Assembly (NCBI RefSeq): GCF_006494365.1
Contig: NZ_VHIP01000003.1
Coordinates: forward strand, 186,001-250,000
DNA: 64,000 bases
Direction of reading: 5' to 3'
DNA from: Aestuariibacter sp. GS-14
GTDB taxonomy: Bacteria; Pseudomonadota; Gammaproteobacteria; Enterobacterales; Alteromonadaceae
Shown: positions 16,178-25,858 of the stretch, piece after piece
How the letters are laid out: each line of letters begins with the position of its first letter
Numbering within the stretch: the stretch's first letter is position 1
Program-made: the position numbers and the translations under genes
Notes under the pieces: generated by a model
What the model was told of the DNA's origin: nothing
Databases searched by the model: none
What the model saw: only the letters and a program-made list of their open reading frames with translations

Positions 16178-16782
16178 ATACCAAAATAATCGGTAATACC
16201 TGCCAGTATATTGGTGGTGGCCAGCGATGCCAGAATAAAGCCCATTACGCGACTGATAATATTTGCGCCCATCGGGCCTATAATTCGAATAATTACGTTG
16301 CTGCCCAACATCAATAGTAGCGTGATCACCAGCACTATCATCATCATTGCCGCCGTTTGGGCTTGCTCCCAGATGGTATATACATTGTTTTTCGTTAGCA
16401 ATACCGCCGCCAGCATCGCACCGGGGCTGGCAATGGAGGGCACCGCAATAGGAAAAATAGCCGTTTCCCTGGCGTTGTCGGCCATTTTTAGCTCCTGTTC
16501 AGGCTTGCCCTCACCAAATATCATCGAAAGCGCAAACAGGAAAAGAACTATACCACCAGCTATCTGAAAGGCCGGTAAAGGAATGTGCATGGCGGTAAGA
16601 ATCAATTCACCTGCAACAATAAAAAACAGCAGCACAACACTGGAAGCGGCAAAAGCAATCAATGCAATGTTGCGTCGTTGCCTTGCTGTGTGGTGTGCAG
16701 TGGATGCCATAAACACGGGTAGCGTGCCGATAGGGTCGATAACCGCGAAAAAATAAATGAGTACAGGAATAAAATCGATCAT
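16162..16782 (-). CDS. MarC-family integral membrane protein
   Basis: A 206-residue membrane protein with six predicted helices in two triplets. Family features are the start IDFIPVLIYFFAVIDPIGTL, the PLPAFQIAGGIVLFLFALSM segment, the PIAVPSIASPGAML segment with conserved prolines, and the final MGFILASLATTNILAGI. MarC/YchE proteins are named from the multiple-antibiotic-resistance locus, but their transport role is unsettled. I choose ATG 16782, one base past the previous stop; a start at 16803 would overlap the upstream gene. It is cotranscribed with the methyltransferase gene. Confidence 0.88.
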   Translation of the reverse strand: MIDFIPVLIYFFAVIDPIGTLPVFMASTAHHTARQRRNIALIAFAASSVVLLFFIVAGELILTAMHIPLPAFQIAGGIVLFLFALSMIFGEGKPEQELKMADNARETAIFPIAVPSIASPGAMLAAVLLTKNNVYTIWEQAQTAAMMMIVLVITLLLMLGSNVIIRIIGPMGANIISRVMGFILASLATTNILAGITDYFGIALPQ

Positions 16783-16783
16783 G

Positions 16784-17386
16784 TTAAAACCAGCGTGGCA
16801 CACTCTGTAAATATTGTTGATACTGGGCGGTAAACTGTTTGTTCAGCGCCACCTCTTCAATGTTGACTTGCTTATACAGGGCATGCCAACCCACCAATAA
16901 ACAAATCAGGGTAAATACCGAGGGCAGGGCCATAAAAAATCCAAACTGAGCAATTGCCACGCCCACATAAGCCGGGTTTCTGCTGATGTTGTAAAGCCCT
17001 TCACTTACCAGTTGTTGTGTTGCAGTGCTGTCTACACCGCTGCGCCATTGTTTGCCTAACGACAAATTAGCGGCTATGGCTAATCCAAAGCCCATTACCA
17101 TAAACGTTGCACCCGCCCACATCAGTTGTGGTATCTCAAACGCGGATAATCGGAGAAGAAATTGATCGGTGGCTGGGTAAAACAATCGAACAACGCAAAC
17201 CAGCCAGATGCTAACGCGAAACACCCGGAAAGTCAGGTGGTTCCACCAATGCTGACTATAACGGCGGCCCATACACACTACTCGCTTTTGACGCCGGTTT
17301 TTTACGATCACTAACGACGTATAAAATACCGCAACAAACGTGAAAAATGCGGCCAGAAACAGCCTTAGTGCATAAAAATCTTCCAT
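16784..17386 (-). CDS. Isoprenylcysteine carboxyl methyltransferase-like membrane protein
   Basis: A 200-residue protein with about five membrane helices and the C-terminal SAM-binding pattern of the ICMT/PEMT superfamily: LVSEGLYNISRNPAYVGVA, then EEVALNKQFTAQYQQYLQ and the terminal SVPRWF. In bacteria such proteins methylate unknown membrane substrates; the NnrU and PEMT groups share the fold. The start ATG follows GAGGGTGTC. One base separates its stop from the marC start, so the two are probably translated from one message. Confidence 0.82.
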   Translation of the reverse strand: MEDFYALRLFLAAFFTFVAVFYTSLVIVKNRRQKRVVCMGRRYSQHWWNHLTFRVFRVSIWLVCVVRLFYPATDQFLLRLSAFEIPQLMWAGATFMVMGFGLAIAANLSLGKQWRSGVDSTATQQLVSEGLYNISRNPAYVGVAIAQFGFFMALPSVFTLICLLVGWHALYKQVNIEEVALNKQFTAQYQQYLQSVPRWF

Positions 17387-17504
17387 GACACCCTCAGTGA
17401 ATTTGCTAATCAGAAACTATGGTTATAGTGCTGAAATACTGCAAGGTAAATGCGCTGAGCTTAAGATCACCTGCGCTGGTTGATCTACCGCTGAGGCTAA
17501 CAGG

Positions 17505-17861
17505 TTATTTACCCAGTATGCGCTGTAATCGATTTTGCCAGTGTCCGGCGTCTTCTTGTGCACAACGTTCTTCGCTGTCATATCGCACATGATGACGACT
17601 GTCTTTTAATTTTATTCCTGCTTTGAGCAGTTGCTGCTGAATAAGCTGGCGTAACCGGGTATCGTGCCCATTTTGTTGTGCAGAAGCTACTTCTTCATCG
17701 GTGTTAAACACGCAGGTTACCATCAGGCTGCCGGGGAAATGGTTGTACTTTGCAGTGTGCGTTAGCCATTCAAATCCAATGTTCCAGGTTTTAGCTGTTT
17801 CACACGCCACCGTTAGCGCTTTTATTACATTATTGTCGAGTTTTTTGATTGTTTTGTTCAT
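17505..17861 (-). CDS. Conserved hypothetical protein coupled to the MATE gene
   Basis: A 118-residue soluble protein, without a signal peptide. The pattern KLDNNVIKALTVACETAK, then IGFEWLTHTAKYNHFPGSL, VVCVFNT-like VTCVFNTDEEV, and a basic C-terminal helix GHWQNRLQRILGK resembles small conserved proteins of Shewanella and Alteromonas that are sometimes labelled Fis-like. I see no helix-turn-helix. The start ATG overlaps the TGA stop of the MATE transporter gene (ATGA at 17858-17861), which suggests coupled translation. Function unknown. Confidence 0.75.
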   Translation of the reverse strand: MNKTIKKLDNNVIKALTVACETAKTWNIGFEWLTHTAKYNHFPGSLMVTCVFNTDEEVASAQQNGHDTRLRQLIQQQLLKAGIKLKDSRHHVRYDSEERCAQEDAGHWQNRLQRILGK

Positions 17862-19234
17862 GCACTTATAGCCTGAGTTTTTAATTTGCGCTGAATGTAA
17901 TACAAACGAGCACCCAGCATAATGGCCGCGCTGGTTAATCCGGCGATGATCCCCAGCCAGAAACCTGTTGCTGAGAGCGGGGCGGCGGTAACCCAGTCGG
18001 TACGTCCCAGGATCACGCCAACGGGCAAACCAATTAGCCAGTAAGCACAAAAGGTAATATAGAACATGGCTGTGGTGTCTTTGTAGCCGCGCAGTGCGTT
18101 GGCAGAGATGACCTGAACCGCATCAGAAAACTGAAAAATGGCTGCAAATACCAGTAATTGAGAGGAAATAACAAGTACGTCTTTATTACTTGTATATAAG
18201 CCAATAATGATCTCACGCCCGAATATGGTAAAGCCGGCAGTTAAACAAGCAACCAGTGCGCCTATGCATAATGCACTTTTTACCGCAGTGCGAGCCTGGT
18301 TAGGCCGGTTCTGACCAATTCGGTATCCTACCCGAATAGACGTTGCCATGCCCATGCTCAGTGGGAACATAAACATCAGTGACGAAAAGTTGAGTGCGAT
18401 CTGGTGAGCGGCTACCACGATTGGGCCAAAGGGGGCCAGTAACAGGGCAATTACTGCAAACAAGGTCACTTCAAATAGAATTGTCATGGCGATTGGCAGA
18501 CCAAAGAAAAAGGTAGCCTTAATGTCAGCCAGACACGGTGAGTACCAGTGTGCAAACAATTTAAACGACTGAAGTCTTGGCGCTATGCGAATATAAATGA
18601 GCGTAGCAATACTCATGGCTACAAATATCAGGGCAGTCGCAATACCGCATCCGGCACCGCCAAATGCTGGAATACCCCAACCGCCGTAAACAAACAGGAA
18701 GTTACCTGCAATATTCACGATTAGGCCAATCACGGTAATGATCATACTGGGTTTGGTATGCCCAAGTGCTTCGCAGTAATTGCGAGCCCACTGATACAAG
18801 GCAAATGCAGGAAACGACCAAAACACGTATCGCACGTAATCTGCTGTAATGGTTGCCAGGGTGGCATCCATAGGAAATATCGATACTATGGCGGGTGCAA
18901 AAAATGCCGCGGTAAACGGCACAATACTGATCAGCAACAGCAAATAGCCTGCTTGTTGAGTGGTGTTCGCCACCTGATGATGGGCTTTTGAACCATGCAG
19001 GCGCGATACCAGTGGCGGGATTGCCAGCGCAATCCCCTGAATAAAGCTCATCACCGGAATCGTGATACTGAAACCCAATGCGACGGCGGCCATGTCTATA
19101 GCGCTGTAACGCCCTGCAATAATAGTATCGCTTACACCCATTAGCATCTGGGTAAGTTGCGCAATCAGTAATGGCCACGCGAGTTTTATCAGCCGACGAC
19201 TTTCAAGTGCAGTGCGCCGGGAAATCATAATCAT
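17858..19234 (-). CDS. MATE-family multidrug exporter (NorM/MdtK type)
   Basis: About 458 residues with twelve predicted membrane helices in the MATE double-six layout. Segments typical of the NorM/MdtK group are LAWPLLIAQLTQMLMGVSDT, SAIDMAAVALGFSI, HQIALNFSSLMFMFPLSMGM with IRVGYRIGQ, and NALRGYKDTTAMFYITF. It would export cationic drugs with sodium or proton entry. ATG 19234 or 19228 is the likely start; a TTG at 19252 would overlap moeA. The gene follows moeA with little or no gap and is coupled to a small gene at its end. Confidence 0.88.
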   Translation of the reverse strand: MIMISRRTALESRRLIKLAWPLLIAQLTQMLMGVSDTIIAGRYSAIDMAAVALGFSITIPVMSFIQGIALAIPPLVSRLHGSKAHHQVANTTQQAGYLLLLISIVPFTAAFFAPAIVSIFPMDATLATITADYVRYVFWSFPAFALYQWARNYCEALGHTKPSMIITVIGLIVNIAGNFLFVYGGWGIPAFGGAGCGIATALIFVAMSIATLIYIRIAPRLQSFKLFAHWYSPCLADIKATFFFGLPIAMTILFEVTLFAVIALLLAPFGPIVVAAHQIALNFSSLMFMFPLSMGMATSIRVGYRIGQNRPNQARTAVKSALCIGALVACLTAGFTIFGREIIIGLYTSNKDVLVISSQLLVFAAIFQFSDAVQVISANALRGYKDTTAMFYITFCAYWLIGLPVGVILGRTDWVTAAPLSATGFWLGIIAGLTSAAIMLGARLYYIQRKLKTQAISA

Positions 19235-19242
19235 ACCGGTAC

Positions 19243-20472
19243 TTAACCCCAAATGCTGAAAGGTTGGATCATGATGTTATCGCCAGCTTGAAGGTGTTCG
19301 GCTTCTGCGGGAATAAGCATGTAACAGTTCGCTTCCACAATGCCTGTCATTACCCCTGAACTTTGCTTGCGGTGTGGTGTAACCATCAGCTTACCGTGTT
19401 CATCGGTATGGTATGTGGCCCGCTGAAAGTCCAGACGACCTGCTCTGCGTTTTATTGATACCGATAGAGTTGCGGGTAATAACTGGCGGTGAGATTCCGC
19501 GTTAACCGATTCACCTTGCATATGGCGAATGAGCGGGATCACCAATTGTTCGGTTGTAACATAGGCAGATACCGGATTGCCGGGTAAACCGCAGAATAGC
19601 GCCTTGTTTATGTGCCCGAAAGCGAAAGGCTTACCGGGCTTAATGGCGACTTTCCAAAAGGCGACTTTTCCTAGTTCGGCCAATACGTCTTTAATAAAAT
19701 CCGCATCACCTACCGATACACCACCGCTGGATATTACCAAATCACATTGTTGTGACGCGGTGTGCAGTGCGGTGCGAATGGCGTCGGGTCGATCGGCAAT
19801 AATACCGTAGTCAATCAGATTAACCTGGCACTGATTCAGTAGTGCAGCCACACCAATGCGGTTGGATTCGTAAATTTGCCCTTTCTCCAACGTTTCACCG
19901 GCAGACTTTAACTCATCACCTGTGGCCATTAAACCAATAGTAACCGGGCAATACACGTCTACTGTTGCCATTCCCAGTGAACTGAGCAGAGTAAGATGAG
20001 AGGGGCGTAACCGGGTGCCTGCACGAATTACACAGTGTCCGGCTGTAATATCTGCCCCAGTCTGGCGGATATTGGCACCGCTTTCAGCGGTTTCCATAAT
20101 CACTATGTGAGTATCTGTGCGCTCAGTATCTTCCTGGATCACAACGGCATCACATGCATCCGGGATCGGCGCGCCGGTCATGATCCTCGCACATTCGCCA
20201 CGCCCGATAACATGCTCATTGGTATCGCCTGCGAAGATACTGGCTACTATGGGCAACTGATTACCGGCTTTTGCATCGTCTGCGTGCATGACGTAGCCGT
20301 CCATAGCCGAGTTGTGACAGGGCGGAACGTTAATAGGCGCGATGATATCCTGGCTAGCCACCCGGTTTAACGCTTCCATTAACGGCAAGTTCACCGATTC
20401 AGTTGGGGAGGGCGCAGCAGCCAGAAGGGTATTTAACGCATCTTGTAGGGGTAACCAGGGATTCGCAGCCAT
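19243..20472 (-). CDS. moeA: Molybdopterin molybdotransferase MoeA
   Basis: A 409-residue cytosolic enzyme that inserts molybdate into adenylated molybdopterin. Domain order is standard: NSAMDGYVMHADD (about 54-66), GECARIMTGAPIP, the catalytic ISSGGVSVGDADFIKDV segment, GKPFAFGHINKALFCGLPGNPVSA split across the active site, and a C-terminal beta-barrel domain IV. The gene is monocistronic at its 5' end and is followed by the MATE gene. A MocA-like nucleotidyltransferase lies 4 kb away on the other strand, consistent with a cofactor theme, but no molybdoenzyme gene is in the window. Confidence 0.93.
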   Translation of the reverse strand: MAANPWLPLQDALNTLLAAAPSPTESVNLPLMEALNRVASQDIIAPINVPPCHNSAMDGYVMHADDAKAGNQLPIVASIFAGDTNEHVIGRGECARIMTGAPIPDACDAVVIQEDTERTDTHIVIMETAESGANIRQTGADITAGHCVIRAGTRLRPSHLTLLSSLGMATVDVYCPVTIGLMATGDELKSAGETLEKGQIYESNRIGVAALLNQCQVNLIDYGIIADRPDAIRTALHTASQQCDLVISSGGVSVGDADFIKDVLAELGKVAFWKVAIKPGKPFAFGHINKALFCGLPGNPVSAYVTTEQLVIPLIRHMQGESVNAESHRQLLPATLSVSIKRRAGRLDFQRATYHTDEHGKLMVTPHRKQSSGVMTGIVEANCYMLIPAEAEHLQAGDNIMIQPFSIWG

Positions 20473-20541
20473 GATAATGTCTTACAATTCAATGAGGCGC
20501 GCAGTATAACACCATTGAGCAGAGAGTAGGGAACAGAATAA

Positions 20542-20577
20542 CGGCAAACAGCGAGTGTAGAATATCGCTGTTTACCG
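20542..20577 (-). terminator. Hairpin after the glucosylglycerate operon
   Basis: A 9-bp stem AAACAGCGA / TCGCTGTTT (20546-20554 with 20565-20573) has outer G-C pairs and a 10-nt loop, just after the last gene of the operon. No T run follows it on the minus strand, so the call is tentative. Confidence 0.4.
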
Positions 20578-20585
20578 CCTGTAAA

Positions 20586-22367
20586 TCAGGCATTTGCCTT
20601 TCGGTATTCCTCGTAGTCCATATTACTTAGCCATACAGTTTGGTATGGCTTAAGCTGCATAAAACCCAGTACATCCGCTACCTGATCGCGACTTATCAGA
20701 TCAATCCAGTTGTCGGTGCCTATCAGGTTAATGTCAGATAACAGAATAGATTGTTCTTCGTCTGTGATGTTACTGATACAAAATATACTTTGTTTGCGAT
20801 TCAGACTCTGACGCCAGTAGCCAAACAATTTTGTTCCCAGTTGTAACGTAAATTGCGTGGCATTCGGATGGAAGGCTTCCTGCGCTTTGCGTATGCGAAT
20901 CAACTGTGACAAACGGGTAAGGACTTTGTGGTGTTGTGAATACGGCGAGTCCAACAGGGCTTCCAGCTCACCGTAATCCCAGCGTTTGCGATTAATTGAT
21001 CGATTTTGCCCGGTATTCGCCACTTTTTCGTAATCGTTAGAGGTACCCAACAAGCTGTGAATATATAAACCAGGGATCCCTTCCATCCCTAACATCACGG
21101 CGTGGGCGCACAGGAATCGGTCGATCTGGTATTTATCAGGCCCCTTTACGGTGCCCTGCATAGCGTCAAACAGGGTAATGTTAATTTCATACGGCTTCTG
21201 CTTACCATGCTCCGACGATCGCCAGGAAATCCGGCCACCAAAGTTCTGCATGGCCTGAACCAGCGTGCCCAGTTCCTCGTCGCTCAACAATCCCTCAGCC
21301 GGGCGCAAACCAATGCCGTCGTGTGAGGCGATAAAGTTGAAGTAGGTCGTTCCGTTTTGCGCAGGTGGCATACTCATCATCCAGTTTTTCAGATAAGTAC
21401 AATCACCCGTTACCATGGTATTGACCAATAAAGGTGGCAACGAGAAGTTATAAATCGCGTGCGCTTCGTTAGCATTACCAAAGTAAGTGAGGTTCTCACG
21501 GTTAGGAATGTTGGTTTCAGTAATGATGATGATACTGGGATCAACATGCTCTATTAACGTACGCATCAAACGAATCACTTCGTGTGTTTGCGGCAGGTTA
21601 ATGCAGTTTGTACCAATGATTTTCCACAAGAACGCGACGGCATCCAGACGGAACAATTTGGCACCGTTGTCGATGTAATGCTTGATAATTTGAATAAAGG
21701 TGAGCAGTACCTTGGGGTTTCTGAAATCAAAATCCACCTGATCGTGACTGAAGGTACACCACACATATTGCGTACCGTTTGCCGTTTCGGTTTCTCGTAA
21801 CAGTGGACTGGTGCGCGGGCGAGTCACATCAGACAAATCATCAGTCGGGTTTGCAGTCATAAAAAAATCACTGCCCGGACCATCGCCCTTTATAAAGTTA
21901 TCAAACCACACACTGCGTGATGAGCAGTGATTGATAACCAAATCAAACATCAGGCCGTATTCTGCGGCAATACGGTGTACATCCGACCAGGTGCCAAGAC
22001 CTTCGTTAACACTGGAATAGTTAATAACCGAAAATCCGTCATCAGAACTAAACGGGTAGAACGGCAAAATGTGTACCTTGTTCACGGTACTCTTACAATA
22101 GGTGTGTAAGAAGCGAAACAATGTGAACAGCGGCGACTCGTGCTGATTCATCACACTATCGCCATAGGTGATCATAACGATATCCTGCTCATCCCAGTGA
22201 TTGTGATGAGGCGAGGGAATGGTTATGTCTTCTTCACTATGCAAACCAATGGTGTTCATTAACTGCGTAGCAAGTTCACCCATTGGAATGTCGGTTACCA
22301 CATCGGCATAAATAAACTGCAGATGGTGGCTGATTTTCTCGTGTAGGTAATTCCAGTGTTGAGTCAT
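20586..22367 (-). CDS. GH13 subfamily 18 phosphorylase, probable glucosylglycerate phosphorylase
   Basis: A 593-residue (beta/alpha)8 enzyme of the sucrose phosphorylase subfamily. Catalytic residues are nucleophile Asp242 (LFRLDAVAF), acid/base Glu284 ([10 protein letters not shown]) and Asp350 ([14 protein letters not shown]). The N-terminal [20 protein letters not shown] is typical of GH13_18. Known members act on sucrose, sucrose 6-phosphate, glucosylglycerol or glucosylglycerate. The three genes directly upstream make and recycle glucosylglycerate, so phosphorolysis of glucosylglycerate to glucose 1-phosphate and D-glycerate is the most likely reaction. It starts 2 bp after the synthase stop, with AGAGGAT in front. 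Confidence 0.85.
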   Translation of the reverse strand: MTQHWNYLHEKISHHLQFIYADVVTDIPMGELATQLMNTIGLHSEEDITIPSPHHNHWDEQDIVMITYGDSVMNQHESPLFTLFRFLHTYCKSTVNKVHILPFYPFSSDDGFSVINYSSVNEGLGTWSDVHRIAAEYGLMFDLVINHCSSRSVWFDNFIKGDGPGSDFFMTANPTDDLSDVTRPRTSPLLRETETANGTQYVWCTFSHDQVDFDFRNPKVLLTFIQIIKHYIDNGAKLFRLDAVAFLWKIIGTNCINLPQTHEVIRLMRTLIEHVDPSIIIITETNIPNRENLTYFGNANEAHAIYNFSLPPLLVNTMVTGDCTYLKNWMMSMPPAQNGTTYFNFIASHDGIGLRPAEGLLSDEELGTLVQAMQNFGGRISWRSSEHGKQKPYEINITLFDAMQGTVKGPDKYQIDRFLCAHAVMLGMEGIPGLYIHSLLGTSNDYEKVANTGQNRSINRKRWDYGELEALLDSPYSQHHKVLTRLSQLIRIRKAQEAFHPNATQFTLQLGTKLFGYWRQSLNRKQSIFCISNITDEEQSILLSDINLIGTDNWIDLISRDQVADVLGFMQLKPYQTVWLSNMDYEEYRKANA

Positions 22368-22369
22368 GG

Positions 22370-23593
22370 CTATCCTCTGAATTCTTCAGTGTCTGCTTCT
22401 ACAGCCTCCAGCAAGCGTTCCAGAATATCAGGAACCGCGCTGGTTACCCGGTTCCAGCTTGGAATGAACGGTGTTTCCATTGGGTTTTCAAGGAAGTGTT
22501 GGCCGGCTTTCATGATATTACTGGCAAACATTTCCACTGCTTTTTCTTCGTTGTGGATATCCAGACTCAGTCCGTTCATTACTGCGTCGTTGTGATAGGT
22601 TTCAATAAAGTCCAATGCAATGCGGAAATAGGTTGCTTTAATTGAGCGGAACATTTCATTGCTGAATGTAAAACCTTGTGTGGCAAGCTTGCGGAAGACC
22701 GCTTTGGTAATGTCTATAGACATTTTGGATAAGCCGCCTTGTTCATTATTTAACGACAGATCCTGATGCTTGTGATCATAGGCATCGGCAATGTCAGCTT
22801 GGCACAAGCGGTTGTGTGAGTAATTGCGGTGCATTTCAGACAGTACACCGATTTCCAGTCCCCAATCGCTGGGAATGCGGATGTCGTTCAGTACGTCGCG
22901 GCGGAATGAAAATTCACCCGCTAACGGATAACGGAAGCTATCCATAAACTCAATGTATTCGTTGTCGCCCAGCGTGCGTTTCAGGGCGCGTAGTAAAGGG
23001 GTAACCAGCAGGCGTGATACACGGCCATTGATTTTTCCATCGGCAACCCGTGCATAATACCCTTTACAAAATTCATAGTTGAACTGAGGGTTGGCTACCG
23101 GGTAAATCAAACGAGCGAGCAAGTCGCGCTTATAGGTAACAATATCGCAATCATGCAATGCAACGGATTCCGCCTTGTTAGACGCCAGTACATAGCCCAT
23201 GCAATACCACACGTTGCGGCCTTTACCCAATTCTTTAGGAGCTAAGTCAAGCGACTGTAACTCTTCATCAATGGCTTTTAAACGAGGGCCATCGTTCCAC
23301 AAAATCCGGTGGTGTTGTGGTAAACGCTTAAAAAATCCCTGGGCGTGACGGTATTGGTCGGCATCGGCGCGATCCAGTCCGATCACAATTTCAGACAGGT
23401 ATGGCACTTTTACCAGTTCATCAACAATATGCGTTAGAGCCGGGCCTTCGAGTTCTGAAAACAACGAAGGCAGGATCAGTGCCATCGGGCGCTTTTGAGA
23501 GAAGCGCAACAACTCTGCTTCCAGTGCTTCAGTTGAGCGATTCGACAGGTTGTGCAAAGTAGTAACTATACCGTTTTGATAAAAATCGGCCAT
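22370..23593 (-). CDS. gpgS: Glucosyl-3-phosphoglycerate synthase (GT81-like)
   Basis: A 407-residue cytosolic glycosyltransferase of GT-A fold. Residues 35-45 form the nucleotide-sugar loop ([13 protein letters not shown]). GLDRADADQ begins at 72, GKGRNVW at 123-129, and the metal-binding DCD at 148-150 ([10 protein letters not shown]). The acceptor region LAGEFSFRR and [13 protein letters not shown] agree with the GpgS family, which transfers glucose from an NDP-glucose to 3-phosphoglycerate. Mannosyl-3-phosphoglycerate synthase (GT55) is the main alternative but has different motifs. A strong AGGAGG lies before the ATG. It is third in a four-gene operon. Confidence 0.85.
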   Translation of the reverse strand: MADFYQNGIVTTLHNLSNRSTEALEAELLRFSQKRPMALILPSLFSELEGPALTHIVDELVKVPYLSEIVIGLDRADADQYRHAQGFFKRLPQHHRILWNDGPRLKAIDEELQSLDLAPKELGKGRNVWYCMGYVLASNKAESVALHDCDIVTYKRDLLARLIYPVANPQFNYEFCKGYYARVADGKINGRVSRLLVTPLLRALKRTLGDNEYIEFMDSFRYPLAGEFSFRRDVLNDIRIPSDWGLEIGVLSEMHRNYSHNRLCQADIADAYDHKHQDLSLNNEQGGLSKMSIDITKAVFRKLATQGFTFSNEMFRSIKATYFRIALDFIETYHNDAVMNGLSLDIHNEEKAVEMFASNIMKAGQHFLENPMETPFIPSWNRVTSAVPDILERLLEAVEADTEEFRG

Positions 23594-23601
23594 GTGTCCT
23601 C

Positions 23602-24426
23602 CTAATCTTTCAATGAAAGCAATTGTGTGAGCATTTCTGTCCAGCCTTCAGGGCCGGTTAAGGTGCTGGTATAAACATTGTCTTTTTTAGTCAGGGAAGG
23701 GGGCTGATGCGTAGGTGAAGCAATGCGTATAGCAATGTCTGCCGCCTCCATCATCGCAATATCGTTTTTGCCATCACCTAAAGCTATCGACGTTACATCG
23801 GTAGCAGTTTGACGGCGATATTCTTCCATAAACCAGCGCAGGGCTTTACCTTTGGTACAATCACCAGAAATGTGAATAAATCTGCCACCTTCCAGCGGTG
23901 TGGCGCCGCGTTCCTTAACGGCTTGAATAAATGCGTGTTTCCTGTCTTCTGTGCCAAGCCATAGCACGGGTTCGCCGAACTGACGTTTTGCTGCCAGTTG
24001 GGCTTCTTCTTCGCTCAAGCCTGTCGCATCCATGAGTTCCTGAATCGACATTTCGCTAAAGTGAGTAAACTCTGCTGCAAAATCTGCTTTTACTAACTCC
24101 AGTAGCTTTAACCAGTATCCTTTGGACGAAATAAAGGACTTACACCAGAATCCATCCTGCCAAGTGGTACCCGCTGGTTTTTGTTTAAAAAAGCCATGGG
24201 GAATGTAAGCTGCCGCACCGTTTTCAATAATAAACGGCCCTTTTAAGCCAATTTTTTCACGCAGCTCAACCATTTCTAAAAATGTTTTGCTGGTATTGGG
24301 TATTACTGGAATTCCTCTTGTTTTTAGTGTTTCCAGAGTAGGCGCCGCCGCCGCAAAACTGTAGGTGAAGTGGTCTAGCAATGTGCCGTCCATGTCAGTA
24401 AAAATCAGGGTGTCTGACGGGTTCAT
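23602..24426 (-). CDS. gpgP: HAD phosphatase, probable glucosyl-3-phosphoglycerate phosphatase (MpgP/GpgP family)
   Basis: A 274-residue HAD type IIB phosphatase. The nucleophile and acid are in DMDGT (Asp11, Asp13); motif II threonine or serine lies in IPVIPNTSKTF. The GPFIIENGAAAYIPHGFF segment marks the mannosyl-3-phosphoglycerate phosphatase family (YedP-like), and GDGKND ends at Asp222. It removes the phosphate of glucosyl- or mannosyl-3-phosphoglycerate. The adjacent GpgS gene favours the glucosyl substrate. Its ATG overlaps the TGA of the kinase gene by the ATGA motif. Confidence 0.88.
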   Translation of the reverse strand: MNPSDTLIFTDMDGTLLDHFTYSFAAAAPTLETLKTRGIPVIPNTSKTFLEMVELREKIGLKGPFIIENGAAAYIPHGFFKQKPAGTTWQDGFWCKSFISSKGYWLKLLELVKADFAAEFTHFSEMSIQELMDATGLSEEEAQLAAKRQFGEPVLWLGTEDRKHAFIQAVKERGATPLEGGRFIHISGDCTKGKALRWFMEEYRRQTATDVTSIALGDGKNDIAMMEAADIAIRIASPTHQPPSLTKKDNVYTSTLTGPEGWTEMLTQLLSLKD

Positions 24427-25310
24427 TTAACTGCCTTTTGTTGTTTTTTTGTCAGCTGGTTTATCTGTCGTTGTGCATCCAAATGGAATACGTAGTCACA
24501 CCTGGCTGGTAAAGTTGACAGGCCGTGCTCTGTTAAGCGTTGATAATGTTGTATAAACCGCGCAATTTGCTGGTCGGTCATGATGCCAGGATGGTCACTG
24601 CCTACGCGGGCAGCCAATTTGTGTTCTTGTTCGGTTCGCCACTGATACACCTGGTCAAACGAAGGGGCTTTAAGCATGATCCAACATTGCATGCGTTCAT
24701 AAAGTGGCAGGTAATGTTCGGTAAGTTGCCGGTTGACGTAGCGACTCCAGGTACCCAGTGGATCTTCCTGTTTTTCAAGCGTATTGACTGGTGTGGATAA
24801 TGCTGTTTCTTCCTGAGGCATTACGCCCCAGCACCAGCCTTCCATTAGCACGATATCAACGGGTGTATTGACTACCGGCCATTCAATTACCGAATAAGGG
24901 TTGTCTGTTGCTTTGTTAAAGCGCGGTATGGACGCGGTTCCATACTGACCAAGCTGATCAAAGGTTTTGAGTGCCAACGGGGTATTATGAGTACCGGGTA
25001 CACCGCGGGTAGCCAGTAATGGATGGACCTTTACCGCAAGCGCGTTGCGATGGGATTGGTCGAAATAAAAATCATCCAGCGACAAAGATACTACGTTCAG
25101 GCCTTTATGCTGTGAAAGGTAATACACCAGAAAATCACAAAGTGTGGATTTACCCGATCCCTGGCAACCGTTGATACCCACAAAATACGGTTTAATTGCA
25201 CTGTTATAGTGCATCGCTAAATCTTCAGCTAATGGAATGAACCACTTTTGTGCGATGTCTTTGTAGCTGTCCGGAAGCTGATGTTCTTCAAGAAATAAAG
25301 AAATATCCAT
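24423..25310 (-). CDS. D-glycerate 3-kinase (P-loop, plant GLYK-like)
   Basis: A 295-residue P-loop kinase. Walker A lies at 45-56 (GINGCQGSGKST). LSLDDFYFDQSHRNALA and HPLLATRGVPGTHNTPLAL are hallmarks of the glycerate kinase/YggC-like family, followed by IVLMEGWCWGVMP as the Walker B-like segment. It would phosphorylate D-glycerate to 3-phosphoglycerate, the acceptor used by the synthase two genes downstream. It is the first gene of the minus-strand operon, with a promoter expected in the 590-bp gap to its right. Uridine or pantothenate kinases share the P-loop but not these loops. Confidence 0.85.
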   Translation of the reverse strand: MDISLFLEEHQLPDSYKDIAQKWFIPLAEDLAMHYNSAIKPYFVGINGCQGSGKSTLCDFLVYYLSQHKGLNVVSLSLDDFYFDQSHRNALAVKVHPLLATRGVPGTHNTPLALKTFDQLGQYGTASIPRFNKATDNPYSVIEWPVVNTPVDIVLMEGWCWGVMPQEETALSTPVNTLEKQEDPLGTWSRYVNRQLTEHYLPLYERMQCWIMLKAPSFDQVYQWRTEQEHKLAARVGSDHPGIMTDQQIARFIQHYQRLTEHGLSTLPARCDYVFHLDAQRQINQLTKKQQKAVK

Positions 25311-25587
25311 GGCGCTGCCTTATGTTATGGGCCGATAGCACAATATCTAAGCTGATGGTGAATTGATACTTACAACATCTGTGCCAAGGTGAGGTTAGCG
25401 TTAGGTAGTTTGGCAATAAATTCCAGCCGCACTGTGATTGTTGCACAAAAAGTGGTCACTTAATTGCTCGTTATGGGGAGAAAATAATCAAGTTCGTTGC
25501 GGAGTAATGGTTTAGCAATTTAGAGGTCAAAATGTAGTATCAACTACTATCGATACCTAACAAGAAAATTCGGTTGCGTGAAAAGTT

Positions 25588-25734
25588 ATGGAAGTTTACT
25601 TAACGTTTGATGTTTTTAATTCATGGATCGAGAGTATTAAAGAAAGGGACTCGCGGGCATACTGGGACATTAACTCATGCGCTCTGCTGCTCGATTCGAG
25701 TTTTATCATAAGAGTTATTACCTATAAAAAATGA
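25588..25734 (+). CDS. Possible small protein (48 residues)
   Basis: The frame runs from ATG to TGA and encodes a peptide with acidic and aromatic residues (MEVYLTFDVFNSWIESIKER, then a hydrophobic ALLLDSSFIIRVITYKK end). There is no convincing ribosome site and no recognised family. It is listed because it is the only frame of reasonable composition in a 590-bp gap. Confidence 0.22.
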   Translation: MEVYLTFDVFNSWIESIKERDSRAYWDINSCALLLDSSFIIRVITYKK

Positions 25735-25835
25735 ATCACGTGTTGTAGTTAATTTTAATTTTCTGGCCTTTTCTGGACGGGATATTGTGGTTTTGTGTCC
25801 TGGGTAAATTCACTGAAATGTAGCAATAGGGCAGA

Positions 25836-25858
25836 TGGCCTGTAATTTTTACAGGCCA
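25836..25858 (-). terminator. Terminator-like hairpin after cmoB
   Basis: An 8-bp stem TGGCCTGT / ACAGGCCA with a T-rich plus-strand loop lies 43 bp past the cmoB stop. Confidence 0.5.
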
